From: a virus
Reading direction: 5' to 3' (one strand)
Virus record (IMG/VR): IMGVR_UViG_3300033145_003233
Coordinates: 62,001 to 126,000 of that record
Length of the DNA stretch: 64,000 bases
Position numbers and translations under genes: made by a program. Below are positions 25,437 to 33,514 of the stretch, piece by piece. The notes under the pieces were generated by a model. The model was not told the DNA's origin. It did not search any database and worked only from the letters and a program-made list of their open reading frames with translations. Numbering within the stretch: position 1 is the stretch's first letter; each line of letters opens with the position of its first letter.

Positions 25437-26483
25437 ATGAAAATAATCGATAAAAAAGATAGAAAAGCTCTTTATTCACGGAATTATAATTTTGTTCTAA
25501 ATAAGAAAAATGGGCTTTTTATAAGATAGGGAAGGGCTTTAGGAGATGATCCTCAGTTCTCTCCATTTGGACCTGAAATTTTGGATTTAGAGATTTCCTC
25601 TGGTGGAGATTGTCTCGGAAATTGCCCCTTCTGTTACAAATGTAATGGTGGAGATCAACCTACTCACAATATGACTTTTATAGAGTTTAAGACAATCTTT
25701 GATAAGATGCCTAAAACTCTTACTCAGATTGCTTTTGGGATTATGAATATTAAAACTAATCCCGACTTCTTTAAAATGATGAAGTATGCTAAAAAGAATG
25801 GAGTTATTCCTAATTATACCTGTCATGGTTTGGATGTTACTCCTGAGATGGCAGAAAGAACTTCCAAACTTTGCGGAGCAGTAGCAGTTAGTCTTTTAAA
25901 TAAAAAGAAAACGTATAAGGCTATTAAGCTTTTTACTAGTTTCGGTATGAAGCAAGTTAATATTCATTATATGCTTAGTGAAGAGACTTATGATAAAGCA
26001 TTTGAGATTGTAGATGATTTGGCATCTGATTCTGACTTAAAGGATTTTAATGCTATTGTCTTTTTACAGTATAAATCAAAAGGCAGAAATCCAGATGATT
26101 TTACTTCTGTTCTGGACGTAGAAAAATATAAGAAGCTAACAGAATATTGCAAAGCAAGAAATATTCGCTATGGCTTTGACTCTTGCTCTGCTTCTATGTT
26201 TATAGATAGTTTGGAAGGACAACCTGATAAAAAGGTCACAGAGCTATTTGTAGAGCCTTGTGAGAGTGGATTGTTTAGCTCTTATATAAATTGTCATGGA
26301 AAATTCTTTGTTTGTAGTTTTGCTGAGGACGAAGATGAATGGATAAAAGGATTAGATGTTTTACATTGTGATGATTTTATGAAGGATATTTGGGACCATC
26401 CAAGACTTGTTGCTTGGAGAGAAAGATTGATAAAAAACAAAAGAGAATGTCCGATTTATGATTTATCTTTGGAGAAAGCATAA
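25437..26483 (+). CDS. radical-SAM protein interrupted by one in-frame amber codon
   Basis: The frame runs from ATG 25437 (AGAGGA Shine-Dalgarno about 7 bases before it) for 30 codons to TAG at 25527-25529 and then stays open to 26483, 348 codons in all. The coding sense is continuous across the stop (NYNFVLNKKNGLFIR-*-GRALGDDPQFSPFGPEILDLEIS), and a Trp is what I would expect at this place in relatives. The 4Fe-4S cluster motif CxxxCxxC is C59/C63/C66, followed by YK and a GG motif; a C-terminal cysteine group (PCESG...INCHG...VC) resembles a SPASM-like region. A TTG at 25581 could start a shortened protein but lacks a ribosome site. It heads the operon of MKIR-tag genes and is a candidate modifier of them. 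Confidence 0.8.
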
Positions 26484-26764
26484 TGCAAGAATGGATTAAA
26501 TTTGTTTGTCAGAATTGCGAGCAGGGAGTGAAAACACCTGTAGAAAATGCGGGCAAAAAAGGAAGATGTCATCAATGCAAGACAGAATGCATTATCCCAG
26601 AAAGAGAAACAGAAGAAGAGAGAGAAGAGGCATTTATTTCTGATCTCTTTAAAGATCTTGACGAAATTGATAAACAAGCAGAAATAGAATCAAACTCTTT
26701 AGCTAAAATTTTAAAAAATCAAGAAGCAATGAGTGGATCAATGGATTTGGACGATCCAATATAA
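26483..26764 (+). CDS. zinc-ribbon protein, 93 aa
   Basis: Two CxxC pairs (FVCQNCEQG and GRCHQCKTECIIPE) in the first 37 residues form a zinc ribbon like those in bacterial GKKGRCPxC proteins. The rest is acidic and helical. The ATG overlaps the radical-SAM stop (TAATG). Between the radical-SAM gene and the tag array, it may be an adaptor of that system. Confidence 0.65.
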   Translation: MQEWIKFVCQNCEQGVKTPVENAGKKGRCHQCKTECIIPERETEEEREEAFISDLFKDLDEIDKQAEIESNSLAKILKNQEAMSGSMDLDDPI

Positions 26765-26789
26765 GTTTAAAAAATTATTGGATATATAA

Positions 26790-27182
26790 ATGAAAATTAG
26801 AACAGGATTTGTTAGTAATAGTAGTGTCAGTTCTTTCACTATCTATGGATGGACAGAAAAAGATCTGTCCGAACATCTTGCAAGTTTATGTTCCTCTTTT
26901 AAAAATGTGGATGTCAGTATAGATGAGAGCTTTATAGAATCTCTTGATGAAATTTGGGAAGGTAATAAGTGGGATCTTAATTCTACATATGGCCCTGATG
27001 GAAGAATGGTTTTTGGACTTGGCACTCATGATAGTGAGGTAGATCATAGTGGATATGATTATACAGGCGAAAACTTTAAATTTCCAGAACCATCATATAA
27101 AGATCAAAAGAAATTTGACGAATTGGCTAAAAAACTAAAATTACCTCAACCCAAAATGCATCAAGCAACATGGTATGATTAA
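26790..27182 (+). CDS. MKIR-tag protein 1
   Basis: 130 aa. It begins MKIRTGFVSNSSVSSF, the tag shared by eleven genes up to 31786. The rest is acidic (YGPDGRMVFGLGTHDSEVDH, SGYDYTGENF) with no known family. Where the tag ends, similarity to the other copies ends. Confidence 0.75.
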   Translation: MKIRTGFVSNSSVSSFTIYGWTEKDLSEHLASLCSSFKNVDVSIDESFIESLDEIWEGNKWDLNSTYGPDGRMVFGLGTHDSEVDHSGYDYTGENFKFPEPSYKDQKKFDELAKKLKLPQPKMHQATWYD

Positions 27183-27194
27183 TAGGAACTAGAT

Positions 27195-27791
27195 ATGAAA
27201 ATTAGAACAGGCTTTGTTAGTAATAGTTCAAGTGCTTCTTTTGCCATACCGTCTATTCTCCTTACAGACGAGCAAAAAGAAATGCTGCTTAGCATAGATG
27301 ATATGAAAGAAGAAAAAGCAGGATTGCAAGAAAAATTTGGAGATGATCATAATTGGGAAACCTCAAAAAATGATTATCCTGTTAATGAAGAATATCATAG
27401 AATTTATCAGAAAATGCTCGATGATAATAGATGGGACGATAGTTGGTCAATAGGAGAACATAAAGAAGATCAACTAGTCTCAGGAAGCACAATGATGGAA
27501 AATGGTAGTTTGAGAGTATTGATGGAACATATCGGAATAGATATAGAAATAGTTGAAGCCCATGAGCAACTCTCTACTCGCTTGGCAACTCATCCTGAAG
27601 CAGTAAAATATTTTATAGAACTGAATAAAAAATATAGAAAGAAATTCGAAGACCTGGACAAAAAGCAACAAGAGATACAATCAGAATTTCTTGGAGGCGC
27701 TCCTCTTGAAAGAGGCCCTTATGAAATGAGTGACAAAGAATTAGAAGAAAATGAACTACCATATTATAGAAGGGGAAAAGATGAAAATTAG
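27195..27791 (+). CDS. MKIR-tag protein 2
   Basis: 198 aa, the longest of the eleven. Tag MKIRTGFVSNSSSASF, followed by a highly charged helical body with a likely coiled coil (about residues 140-165, KYRKKFEDLDKKQQEIQ). It starts 12 bases after the previous stop, and its end overlaps the next gene by 11 bases. No function known. Confidence 0.75.
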   Translation: MKIRTGFVSNSSSASFAIPSILLTDEQKEMLLSIDDMKEEKAGLQEKFGDDHNWETSKNDYPVNEEYHRIYQKMLDDNRWDDSWSIGEHKEDQLVSGSTMMENGSLRVLMEHIGIDIEIVEAHEQLSTRLATHPEAVKYFIELNKKYRKKFEDLDKKQQEIQSEFLGGAPLERGPYEMSDKELEENELPYYRRGKDEN

Positions 27792-28224
27792 AATAGGATT
27801 TGTAAGCAACAGTAGCACTAGCAGTTTTGTATTAGCTGGTTTTAATTTAGGTCAAGAGAAAGTTTTGTATGAACAGATCTATACCAGCATTACCGGCAAA
27901 ACCGAAGAATACATTACTACCAAGATGAAAGAATCAAAAGGTTATAAAGATGACTCAGACGATCCAGAATATAGAGAAGAATATGTTAGAGAATACCTAT
28001 GGAATGAAATCCAACCTGAGATTGCTATTCAGTCTGGTAGCGAATCCGGAGTTGGAGACAAAACAGTTGTTGGTAGGATGCTAGTATGGTCGGGTTCAGA
28101 TGGAGACTACTGGGACAATATAGAAGTAGATATGGACAAACTATCAAAAGAATTAGAACCCTTAAGACAAATACTTGGGACAGATTCGGAATTGAAGTTG
28201 TTTATCGGTTCTGCATGTTGTTAA
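27781..28224 (+). CDS. MKIR-tag protein 3
   Basis: 147 aa from ATG 27781, chosen because the tag MKIRIGFVSNSSTSSF begins there and GAAGGGG lies just upstream; the longer frame adds ten untagged residues. Body: an acidic helix region, then GSESGVGDKTVVGRMLVWSG. It ends with a double Cys (SACC). Confidence 0.75.
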   Translation: MKIRIGFVSNSSTSSFVLAGFNLGQEKVLYEQIYTSITGKTEEYITTKMKESKGYKDDSDDPEYREEYVREYLWNEIQPEIAIQSGSESGVGDKTVVGRMLVWSGSDGDYWDNIEVDMDKLSKELEPLRQILGTDSELKLFIGSACC

Positions 28225-28234
28225 GGAATGTAAT

Positions 28235-28792
28235 ATGAAAATTAGAACAGGATTTGTGAGCAATAGTTCAACACAGAGCTTCGTGTGTCCTCTTTGCGAT
28301 GATCTCTATCTTCTTATGGACGGAGATCCAGAGACTAACACCTATGCTTTATGTATTTGTAAGAACCATCATGCTTTCTGTCAAGTTCATATTCCCTTCT
28401 CTGTAGAAGAAATTACAAAAGTAATGAAAGAAGAATTAAAAAAGAATCCGCCGGATGCCGTAATTCCTTCACATATTAAAAAAAAGATTGATAAACTTTC
28501 TCTTAGAGAATTAAAAGAATTATTTGATAGGAAGAATGAGGATAAAAAAACAGCGATGGAAATGAATGATTTTATTCATTACTTCTTCCGCAATCTTCCT
28601 ACAAAATTATGTCCCATCTGCACTTTTAAACGCATTCTGCCATGTGATGTTAAAGATTATTTCTTTATAACTGCTGAAATGGACACGGTTTTAAACAATA
28701 TACAAAAAACATTTGGAACTTATAAAAAGTTTCAAAAATTTCTTGATACAAATAGAAATCAAAATTTAGACTGGGACGAAAATGAAGATTAG
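28235..28792 (+). CDS. MKIR-tag protein 4, zinc-binding type
   Basis: 185 aa. The tag MKIRTGFVSNSSTQSF runs straight into a cysteine motif (VCPLCDDL), with CICKNHHAFC and CPICTFKRILPC later, so this copy probably binds zinc. The presence of a zinc module in one copy only shows that the tag is attached to unrelated bodies. Overlaps the next gene by 11 bases. Confidence 0.75.
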   Translation: MKIRTGFVSNSSTQSFVCPLCDDLYLLMDGDPETNTYALCICKNHHAFCQVHIPFSVEEITKVMKEELKKNPPDAVIPSHIKKKIDKLSLRELKELFDRKNEDKKTAMEMNDFIHYFFRNLPTKLCPICTFKRILPCDVKDYFFITAEMDTVLNNIQKTFGTYKKFQKFLDTNRNQNLDWDENED

Positions 28793-29186
28793 AAAAGGTT
28801 TTGTAAGTAATAGTAGCACTTCAAGCTTTATTGTGGGAATCCCTAAAGACTTATCAGAAGAAGAAAAAAAGATCTTCCTAATAAATAAAATGGGAGGAGA
28901 AAAAAGTATATTCTCAGAAATGTTTGAGCCAATAGCAAACCTCATTCTAGGAGGAGATATTGGAGAAGAACGTATTCTTGAATACTGGGGAGAGGATTCT
29001 CTTGAAGGATTGAAAGAGAATTGTTCCGATATGTATGATATAATAATGAAATGTAGAGAAAAAGGTCTGGAAATTCATATGGGAAGTGCTGATGACCAAA
29101 GCTCAGATAGGTCAGAAATATCATTTTGTGGAATGACTATCTATGTAGATGAAGATGATTTCTTTTTTGATAAAGAAGGAAGATAA
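28782..29186 (+). CDS. MKIR-tag protein 5
   Basis: 134 aa. Tag MKIRKGFVSNSSTSSF; acidic body (IGEERILEYWGEDSLEGL, MGSADDQSSDRSEISF). It shares one base with the next gene (stop TAATG). Confidence 0.75.
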   Translation: MKIRKGFVSNSSTSSFIVGIPKDLSEEEKKIFLINKMGGEKSIFSEMFEPIANLILGGDIGEERILEYWGEDSLEGLKENCSDMYDIIMKCREKGLEIHMGSADDQSSDRSEISFCGMTIYVDEDDFFFDKEGR

Positions 29187-29716
29187 TGAAAATCAGAAAT
29201 GGATTTATTTCTAATAGTTCAGCTAGTTCTTTTATCGTTCAAACGAAAAAAGATAAATTTGATATGATTATGGAGAAAGAAATAGGAACTCTTGATCAAG
29301 AACAGGTGAAACTCTTAAAAGAAAACGGTTTTGCTCCGACTACAACAAGCGATCCATTTTCTTTTTTAGAACTTAATAGAAGATCTTGGCCCGATAGTAA
29401 AGGTCAAGAAGAGGATATAGACAATGATGTTTATATGGCCCTTATGGTAGCTTGTAATCAGGATGAAATAATATATCTTTTAGTCAAAAATAATATTCCA
29501 TTTAAAGCAGCTTGTCATTATGGACAAGAGTTTATATGCTATGAAAAAGATTCAGATTATATGTTTAAAGCCAATAATTTTGGCATGGAGGCTTGTATGT
29601 ACGGGGCCGAACATGTCGAAGAAGACAGGTTCAATTCTCCCAAATTCGAGAGAATAGATGTTAAAGGATGGATGGAAAAAGAAGAACCAGTGTTGGAGAA
29701 TGAAGATGAAGATTAG
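29186..29716 (+). CDS. MKIR-tag protein 6
   Basis: 176 aa. Tag MKIRNGFISNSSASSF; then a helical body with KFDMIMEKEIGTLDQEQV and a later cysteine group (CHYGQEFICYEKD, MEACMYGAEH). It ends in an acidic tail that overlaps the next start by 11 bases. Confidence 0.75.
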   Translation: MKIRNGFISNSSASSFIVQTKKDKFDMIMEKEIGTLDQEQVKLLKENGFAPTTTSDPFSFLELNRRSWPDSKGQEEDIDNDVYMALMVACNQDEIIYLLVKNNIPFKAACHYGQEFICYEKDSDYMFKANNFGMEACMYGAEHVEEDRFNSPKFERIDVKGWMEKEEPVLENEDED

Positions 29717-30260
29717 AAATGGATTTGTAAGCAATAGCTCAAGTAGCTCTTTTGTTATAGCCTTTCCGAGCAAACCGAAATCAATAGAAGATGTTAAAAA
29801 AATGATATTCGGACAACAAGAGTGGCATTATTCGGGATATATAGGAAGAGATGAGAGTGACGTTCCAACTCTACCTATTGCAGAGAATGTTTTTTCCAAA
29901 ATAGAAAAGAAAGCAACTAAAAAAGAAATCTTAGAATCAATTAAACATGGATGGTTTGGCCCATATTATGATTCTCTTGAACATCTTCCTGGATATAAAA
30001 GCAGAGATATAGGTGATCAAAAAGAACTTCAAGCATTAAAACATGGTTCTCCTGAGTGGCATAAGCTTTATGATAAAATTGCTAAAGTCGAAGATGAAGA
30101 AAATGAGAAAAGAGCCAACGATATCGTTGAGGCATTTATGTTAATGAATCACAAAAGCTATTTTGTGGTTATGGATTTTTCTGATAATGATGGAGAAGCA
30201 ATAGAAGAACATACAGAGATCTTCGGAAGACTTCCACATATTAGAACAAGTTATCACTAA
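29706..30260 (+). CDS. MKIR-tag protein 7
   Basis: 184 aa from ATG 29706, where the tag MKIRNGFVSNSSSSSF begins; the longer frame from 29658 adds residues encoded inside the previous gene. Body: Lys/Glu-rich helices around HGWFGPYYDSLEHLPGYKSR. Confidence 0.75.
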   Translation: MKIRNGFVSNSSSSSFVIAFPSKPKSIEDVKKMIFGQQEWHYSGYIGRDESDVPTLPIAENVFSKIEKKATKKEILESIKHGWFGPYYDSLEHLPGYKSRDIGDQKELQALKHGSPEWHKLYDKIAKVEDEENEKRANDIVEAFMLMNHKSYFVVMDFSDNDGEAIEEHTEIFGRLPHIRTSYH

Positions 30261-30268
30261 GGAATATT

Positions 30269-30610
30269 ATGAAAATCAGAACAGGATTTATAAGTAATAG
30301 TAGTAGCTCTAGCTTTCTATGTAGGGGAAATTTTACGCCAGAAGAAGCAAAAGATATTTTACAAGAGACATTGGATTTTTACAATAAAATGTGCGGCACT
30401 GACAAGACTTTTGGAAGTGTTTTTGAAGAACCTAGATTAGGAACCAAAGCTGATTTTAAATTTTATTCTGAAGATTGGGAAATTGGAGTTATTGAAGAAG
30501 AAGTTGTTGGACATCTTATTATAAATGGTTGTGATGATAACTCTATTCCTTACGAATTATTTTATTTAATAGAGCGCAAATTTGACGCTCAAAGGTTTCA
30601 TTTAGGATAA
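30269..30610 (+). CDS. MKIR-tag protein 8
   Basis: 113 aa. Tag MKIRTGFISNSSSSSF followed by LCRGNFTPEEAKDILQETL, a helical segment, and an acidic beta-rich end. It has its own AAGGA ribosome site. Confidence 0.75.
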   Translation: MKIRTGFISNSSSSSFLCRGNFTPEEAKDILQETLDFYNKMCGTDKTFGSVFEEPRLGTKADFKFYSEDWEIGVIEEEVVGHLIINGCDDNSIPYELFYLIERKFDAQRFHLG

Positions 30611-30624
30611 GAGGGAGACAAATT

Positions 30625-31014
30625 ATGAAAATAAGAACAGGATTTATAAGCAATAGTAGTAGTTCTTCTTTTGTCGTGCTGGGAGAATGGGTGGCTAGGT
30701 GGAGAGCAAAAGAAGAATTTGCAAATGGAAATAAAAAAATTTACGCTATTGGGGATTCCCTTGGAGATGGAGACGACATTATCCATGTAACCCCCAAACT
30801 AGCCAAATACTTATTCTCCGAATCTCCTGATTTTGATTTTGGAGATATGCAGTTTCTTATAGCTATCGTAGCGGCCAGTGGAGAAGGAACATTTAATACA
30901 TCAGATATTGACCCTACTAAAAATATAGAATTAACCGTAGTCTCTCTGGAAAAGGATATGCATTCCTGCCAGACAAAAGCAGATTTATTAGATATTTATG
31001 GAATAGAAAAATGA
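30625..31014 (+). CDS. MKIR-tag protein 9
   Basis: 129 aa. Tag MKIRTGFISNSSSSSF, then VVLGEWVARWRAKEEF and an acidic body (IGDSLGDGDDIIHVTPKLAKY). The stop overlaps the next start by 4 bases (ATGA). Confidence 0.75.
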   Translation: MKIRTGFISNSSSSSFVVLGEWVARWRAKEEFANGNKKIYAIGDSLGDGDDIIHVTPKLAKYLFSESPDFDFGDMQFLIAIVAASGEGTFNTSDIDPTKNIELTVVSLEKDMHSCQTKADLLDIYGIEK

Positions 31015-31373
31015 AAATCAAAAGAGGTTTTGTAAGTAACAGTTCGACAACATCGTTTATGGCATACGGAATATGCGCAGATAGTAATGAAATTATGGAA
31101 GCCCTTAAAGAAACAGGAACAATTACCGATGGAGAAGATTTTGAATGTATCTCAGACTGGACATGGGATAATCGTAAGGTTCTTGAAGATATGGAAATCG
31201 ATTGTTGGCTTCCTCCGTATGACGATACTTGTTATATGGGAGTTAGTTATAACTGTCTTAAAGATGATGAAACTGGTAAGCAATTCAAGGACAGAGTTAC
31301 AGCAGAAATGAAAAAATTATTAGGGGATAAATTTGATTTCTCCATTATCGAAGATGGATGGAGAGACGGATAA
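31011..31373 (+). CDS. MKIR-tag protein 10
   Basis: 120 aa. The most diverged tag, MKIKRGFVSNSSTTSF; acidic, Trp-rich body (ISDWTWDNRKVLEDMEIDCW) with four cysteines spread through it. Confidence 0.75.
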   Translation: MKIKRGFVSNSSTTSFMAYGICADSNEIMEALKETGTITDGEDFECISDWTWDNRKVLEDMEIDCWLPPYDDTCYMGVSYNCLKDDETGKQFKDRVTAEMKKLLGDKFDFSIIEDGWRDG

Positions 31374-31387
31374 GAAAGAGGTAAGCA

Positions 31388-31786
31388 ATGAAAATTAGAA
31401 TAGGTTTTGTAAGCAATAGCTCAAGCACATCTTATGTGCTAGCTGTAACAAGAAATTTCAAGCTCACGGACGAAAAGAGAAAAGAACTATTTGAAGAGCA
31501 TGTCGATTGGAGCGGCGAAGAAGATATAACAATAGACCAAATAGATGGATACTTTCAGGACATCATTGAACGACTATGCTCTAGTGGAGAAGTATATGAA
31601 GATGATGATGAGCCTCCTCTATTTTACCCCTTTATTACCGTATTTGAAGATGAGATACTCTTCACAACAATAGAGGCAGGTCCAGGGCAAGGAGTCCATA
31701 TCAATCTTCTATCTGACAAGGAAATAGAAAAAACTCTTAAGAAAATGAAAAAAATAATCTCTGAGAATGATGAAACATCATCATAG
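31388..31786 (+). CDS. MKIR-tag protein 11 (last of the array)
   Basis: 132 aa. Tag MKIRIGFVSNSSSTSY, the only copy with Tyr instead of the final Phe. The body is acidic with EDDDEPPLFYPFITVFEDEI. After its stop a new promoter starts the NadD gene, so the array ends here. Confidence 0.75.
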   Translation: MKIRIGFVSNSSSTSYVLAVTRNFKLTDEKRKELFEEHVDWSGEEDITIDQIDGYFQDIIERLCSSGEVYEDDDEPPLFYPFITVFEDEILFTTIEAGPGQGVHINLLSDKEIEKTLKKMKKIISENDETSS

Positions 31787-31803
31787 ATTTTCTCAATATT
31801 TTC

Positions 31804-31832
31804 TTGAAAAGTGATTGTATCTATAATATAAT
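31804..31832 (+). promoter_or_regulatory. promoter of the nadD unit (AAAGTGA type)
   Basis: TTGAAA at 31804-31809, AAGTGA at 31809-31814, and TATAAT at 31827-31832 (spacer 17; 12 bases after AAGTGA). Confidence 0.7.
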
Positions 31833-31849
31833 CTTTGAAAGGATTTCCT

Positions 31850-32512
31850 ATGACAAAACAAAGAATCTTATTATTTGGCGGCACATTTAACCCTATCCAT
31901 GTGGGACATCTCCTAATGGCCCAGGAAGCCGTAGAACGTCTCAATTTCGATAAAGTCATTTTTATACCCTCTGCTATCCCCCCCTTCAAGAAAAGCCCTG
32001 TATCGTTCTCTCAGAGGCTCAAAATGGTCACTATGGCTATCGATGGTATAGACTATTTCGAAGTTTCAGATATAGAGGCAAAAAGGGGTGGTCCAAGCTA
32101 TACAATCGATACTGTCAGATATTTCAAAGAAAAATGCCAGAACTGGGCAAAAATCTATTGGATGATAGGTTCTGACTGTGTTAAAGAGTTAACAAAATGG
32201 CATAAAATAAGAGAACTTCTTGATGAATGCATATTTGTGATAGCCGAAAGAAATCAATATAGAAATTATGAGGGGGGAGATTTTATGTCGTTTGTTTATG
32301 AAACCCTGAAAGAAATAGCAGATATAAATCAACCTATCATGACAAATCATTTTACCCCTCTTATTAATAGGGTATTAGAAATTTCCTCAAGTGATATCCG
32401 AGATAGATTAAGATGTGATGAATCAATCAGGTTTTTAGTTCCTGAAGCAATAGAACAATATATAAAAGATAATGAACTCTATTCAAATAACAGACAACAT
32501 ATCGCTGTATAA
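31850..32512 (+). CDS. nadD: nicotinate-nucleotide adenylyltransferase
   Basis: 220 aa. GGTFNPIHVGH at residues 10-20 and SSSDIRDRLR near the C-terminus are the nucleotide-binding signatures of NadD; the length is normal. It makes nicotinate adenine dinucleotide from NaMN and ATP. Start at ATG 31850, with AAAGGA 8 bases upstream. The gene overlaps the methyltransferase by 41 bases. Together with the nicotinamidase at 11.6 kb it suggests phage support of host NAD synthesis. Confidence 0.9.
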   Translation: MTKQRILLFGGTFNPIHVGHLLMAQEAVERLNFDKVIFIPSAIPPFKKSPVSFSQRLKMVTMAIDGIDYFEVSDIEAKRGGPSYTIDTVRYFKEKCQNWAKIYWMIGSDCVKELTKWHKIRELLDECIFVIAERNQYRNYEGGDFMSFVYETLKEIADINQPIMTNHFTPLINRVLEISSSDIRDRLRCDESIRFLVPEAIEQYIKDNELYSNNRQHIAV

Positions 32513-33296
32513 CGGAGAAGCGGAGAAAGTTATTCCCATTTTAGAAGATGATAGCATTGACTTGACTATCACTTCTCCACCCTATAATGTAAAATTAGGG
32601 GATAACAAGTTTAATAAGAATCCCTACGACTTATACAACGACAATAAAGATCATAAAAAATACATAAAGTGGTTAAAAGATATCTTCTCTAGACTCTACC
32701 CCAAATTAAAATCAGGAGGAAGAGTCTGTATTAATATTGGAGATGGGAAAAATGGAGCAATTCCAACCCATGTGGATATTATCCACTTTATGACAAGAGA
32801 ATTAAAATACATTCCTATGGCTAATATTATATGGAACAAAAGCCAGATAGGGAATAGATTTTCATGGGGGAGCTATATGTCTCCTAGTTGTCCTTCTTTT
32901 CCCAAACCATTTGAATATATAATGGTTTTTGCTAAAGAAACTACAAAATTACAGACAAAAGGAGAGACAGATCTAGTTCCTAAACAATTTATAGAATGGG
33001 CATTTTCTATATGGAATTTTGCCCCTGAAACAAAGATGAAAAAAATAGGCCATCCAGCAATGTATCCTGTTATACTTCCCTATAGATTAATAAAAATGTT
33101 GAGTTGGACAAATGCTACAATTCTTGATATTTTTAATGGAGCAGGGACTACAGGTGTTGCTTGTGAGCAGTTAGGTAGAAAGTATATTGGAATAGAAATG
33201 TCTAAAAAATATTGTGATATAACAGAGAAAAGAATAAAAGATACAAGACCATTAAGCGAAATAAATATGTTTCCGGGAGAAGAAAAATGGATATAG
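32472..33296 (+). CDS. orphan DNA methyltransferase (N6-A or N4-C)
   Basis: 274 aa. Catalytic TSPPYN (residues 34-39) comes before the SAM-binding motif DIFNGAGTTGVACEQLGRKYIGIE, i.e. the beta-type order. The SPPY form is found in both N4-cytosine and some N6-adenine enzymes, so the target base is open. No restriction enzyme is nearby. Its last codons overlap the start of a broken DUF3326 copy. Confidence 0.85.
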   Translation: MNSIQITDNISLYNGEAEKVIPILEDDSIDLTITSPPYNVKLGDNKFNKNPYDLYNDNKDHKKYIKWLKDIFSRLYPKLKSGGRVCINIGDGKNGAIPTHVDIIHFMTRELKYIPMANIIWNKSQIGNRFSWGSYMSPSCPSFPKPFEYIMVFAKETTKLQTKGETDLVPKQFIEWAFSIWNFAPETKMKKIGHPAMYPVILPYRLIKMLSWTNATILDIFNGAGTTGVACEQLGRKYIGIEMSKKYCDITEKRIKDTRPLSEINMFPGEEKWI

Positions 33297-33337
33297 TTTT
33301 AATTGTCCCCACAGGGATAGGTTGTAAAATAGAGTAA
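33287..33337 (+). pseudogene. remnant of the DUF3326 gene (16 codons)
   Basis: ATG 33287 opens MDIVLIVPTGIGCKIE then TAA. The full gene at 36234 starts MNIVLIIPTGIGCEIG; I count 39 of 48 identical bases. Nothing beyond this resembles that gene. It looks like the stump of an ancestral copy left when the GHKL and HNH genes came between. Confidence 0.6.
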
Positions 33338-33382
33338 AACTGGCTAAAATAAAGGTATTAATTTATTTTTTTTAGAATAGTA

Positions 33383-33410
33383 TTGAAAAGTGATTATTAA
33401 TCACTATAAT
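33383..33410 (+). promoter_or_regulatory. promoter of the GHKL ATPase gene (AAAGTGA type)
   Basis: TTGAAA at 33383-33388, AAGTGA at 33388-33393, TATAAT at 33405-33410 (spacer 16). A leader of about 100 bases follows before ATG 33515, with no gene in it. Confidence 0.65.
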
Positions 33411-33514
33411 GATTTTAGACTTTTGAGAGAATATCTTAAGAGCATTATAGATTATTTTTAACTAGTTTAGTAGTACCGTATGGGCTATTAGACGCAATGT
33501 AAAGGAAACGTATT

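Noticed and set aside
25581-26483. Radical-SAM gene starting at TTG 25581
   Set aside because: The conserved SPFGPEILDLEI region begins before it and no Shine-Dalgarno is present; the good ribosome site is at ATG 25437.
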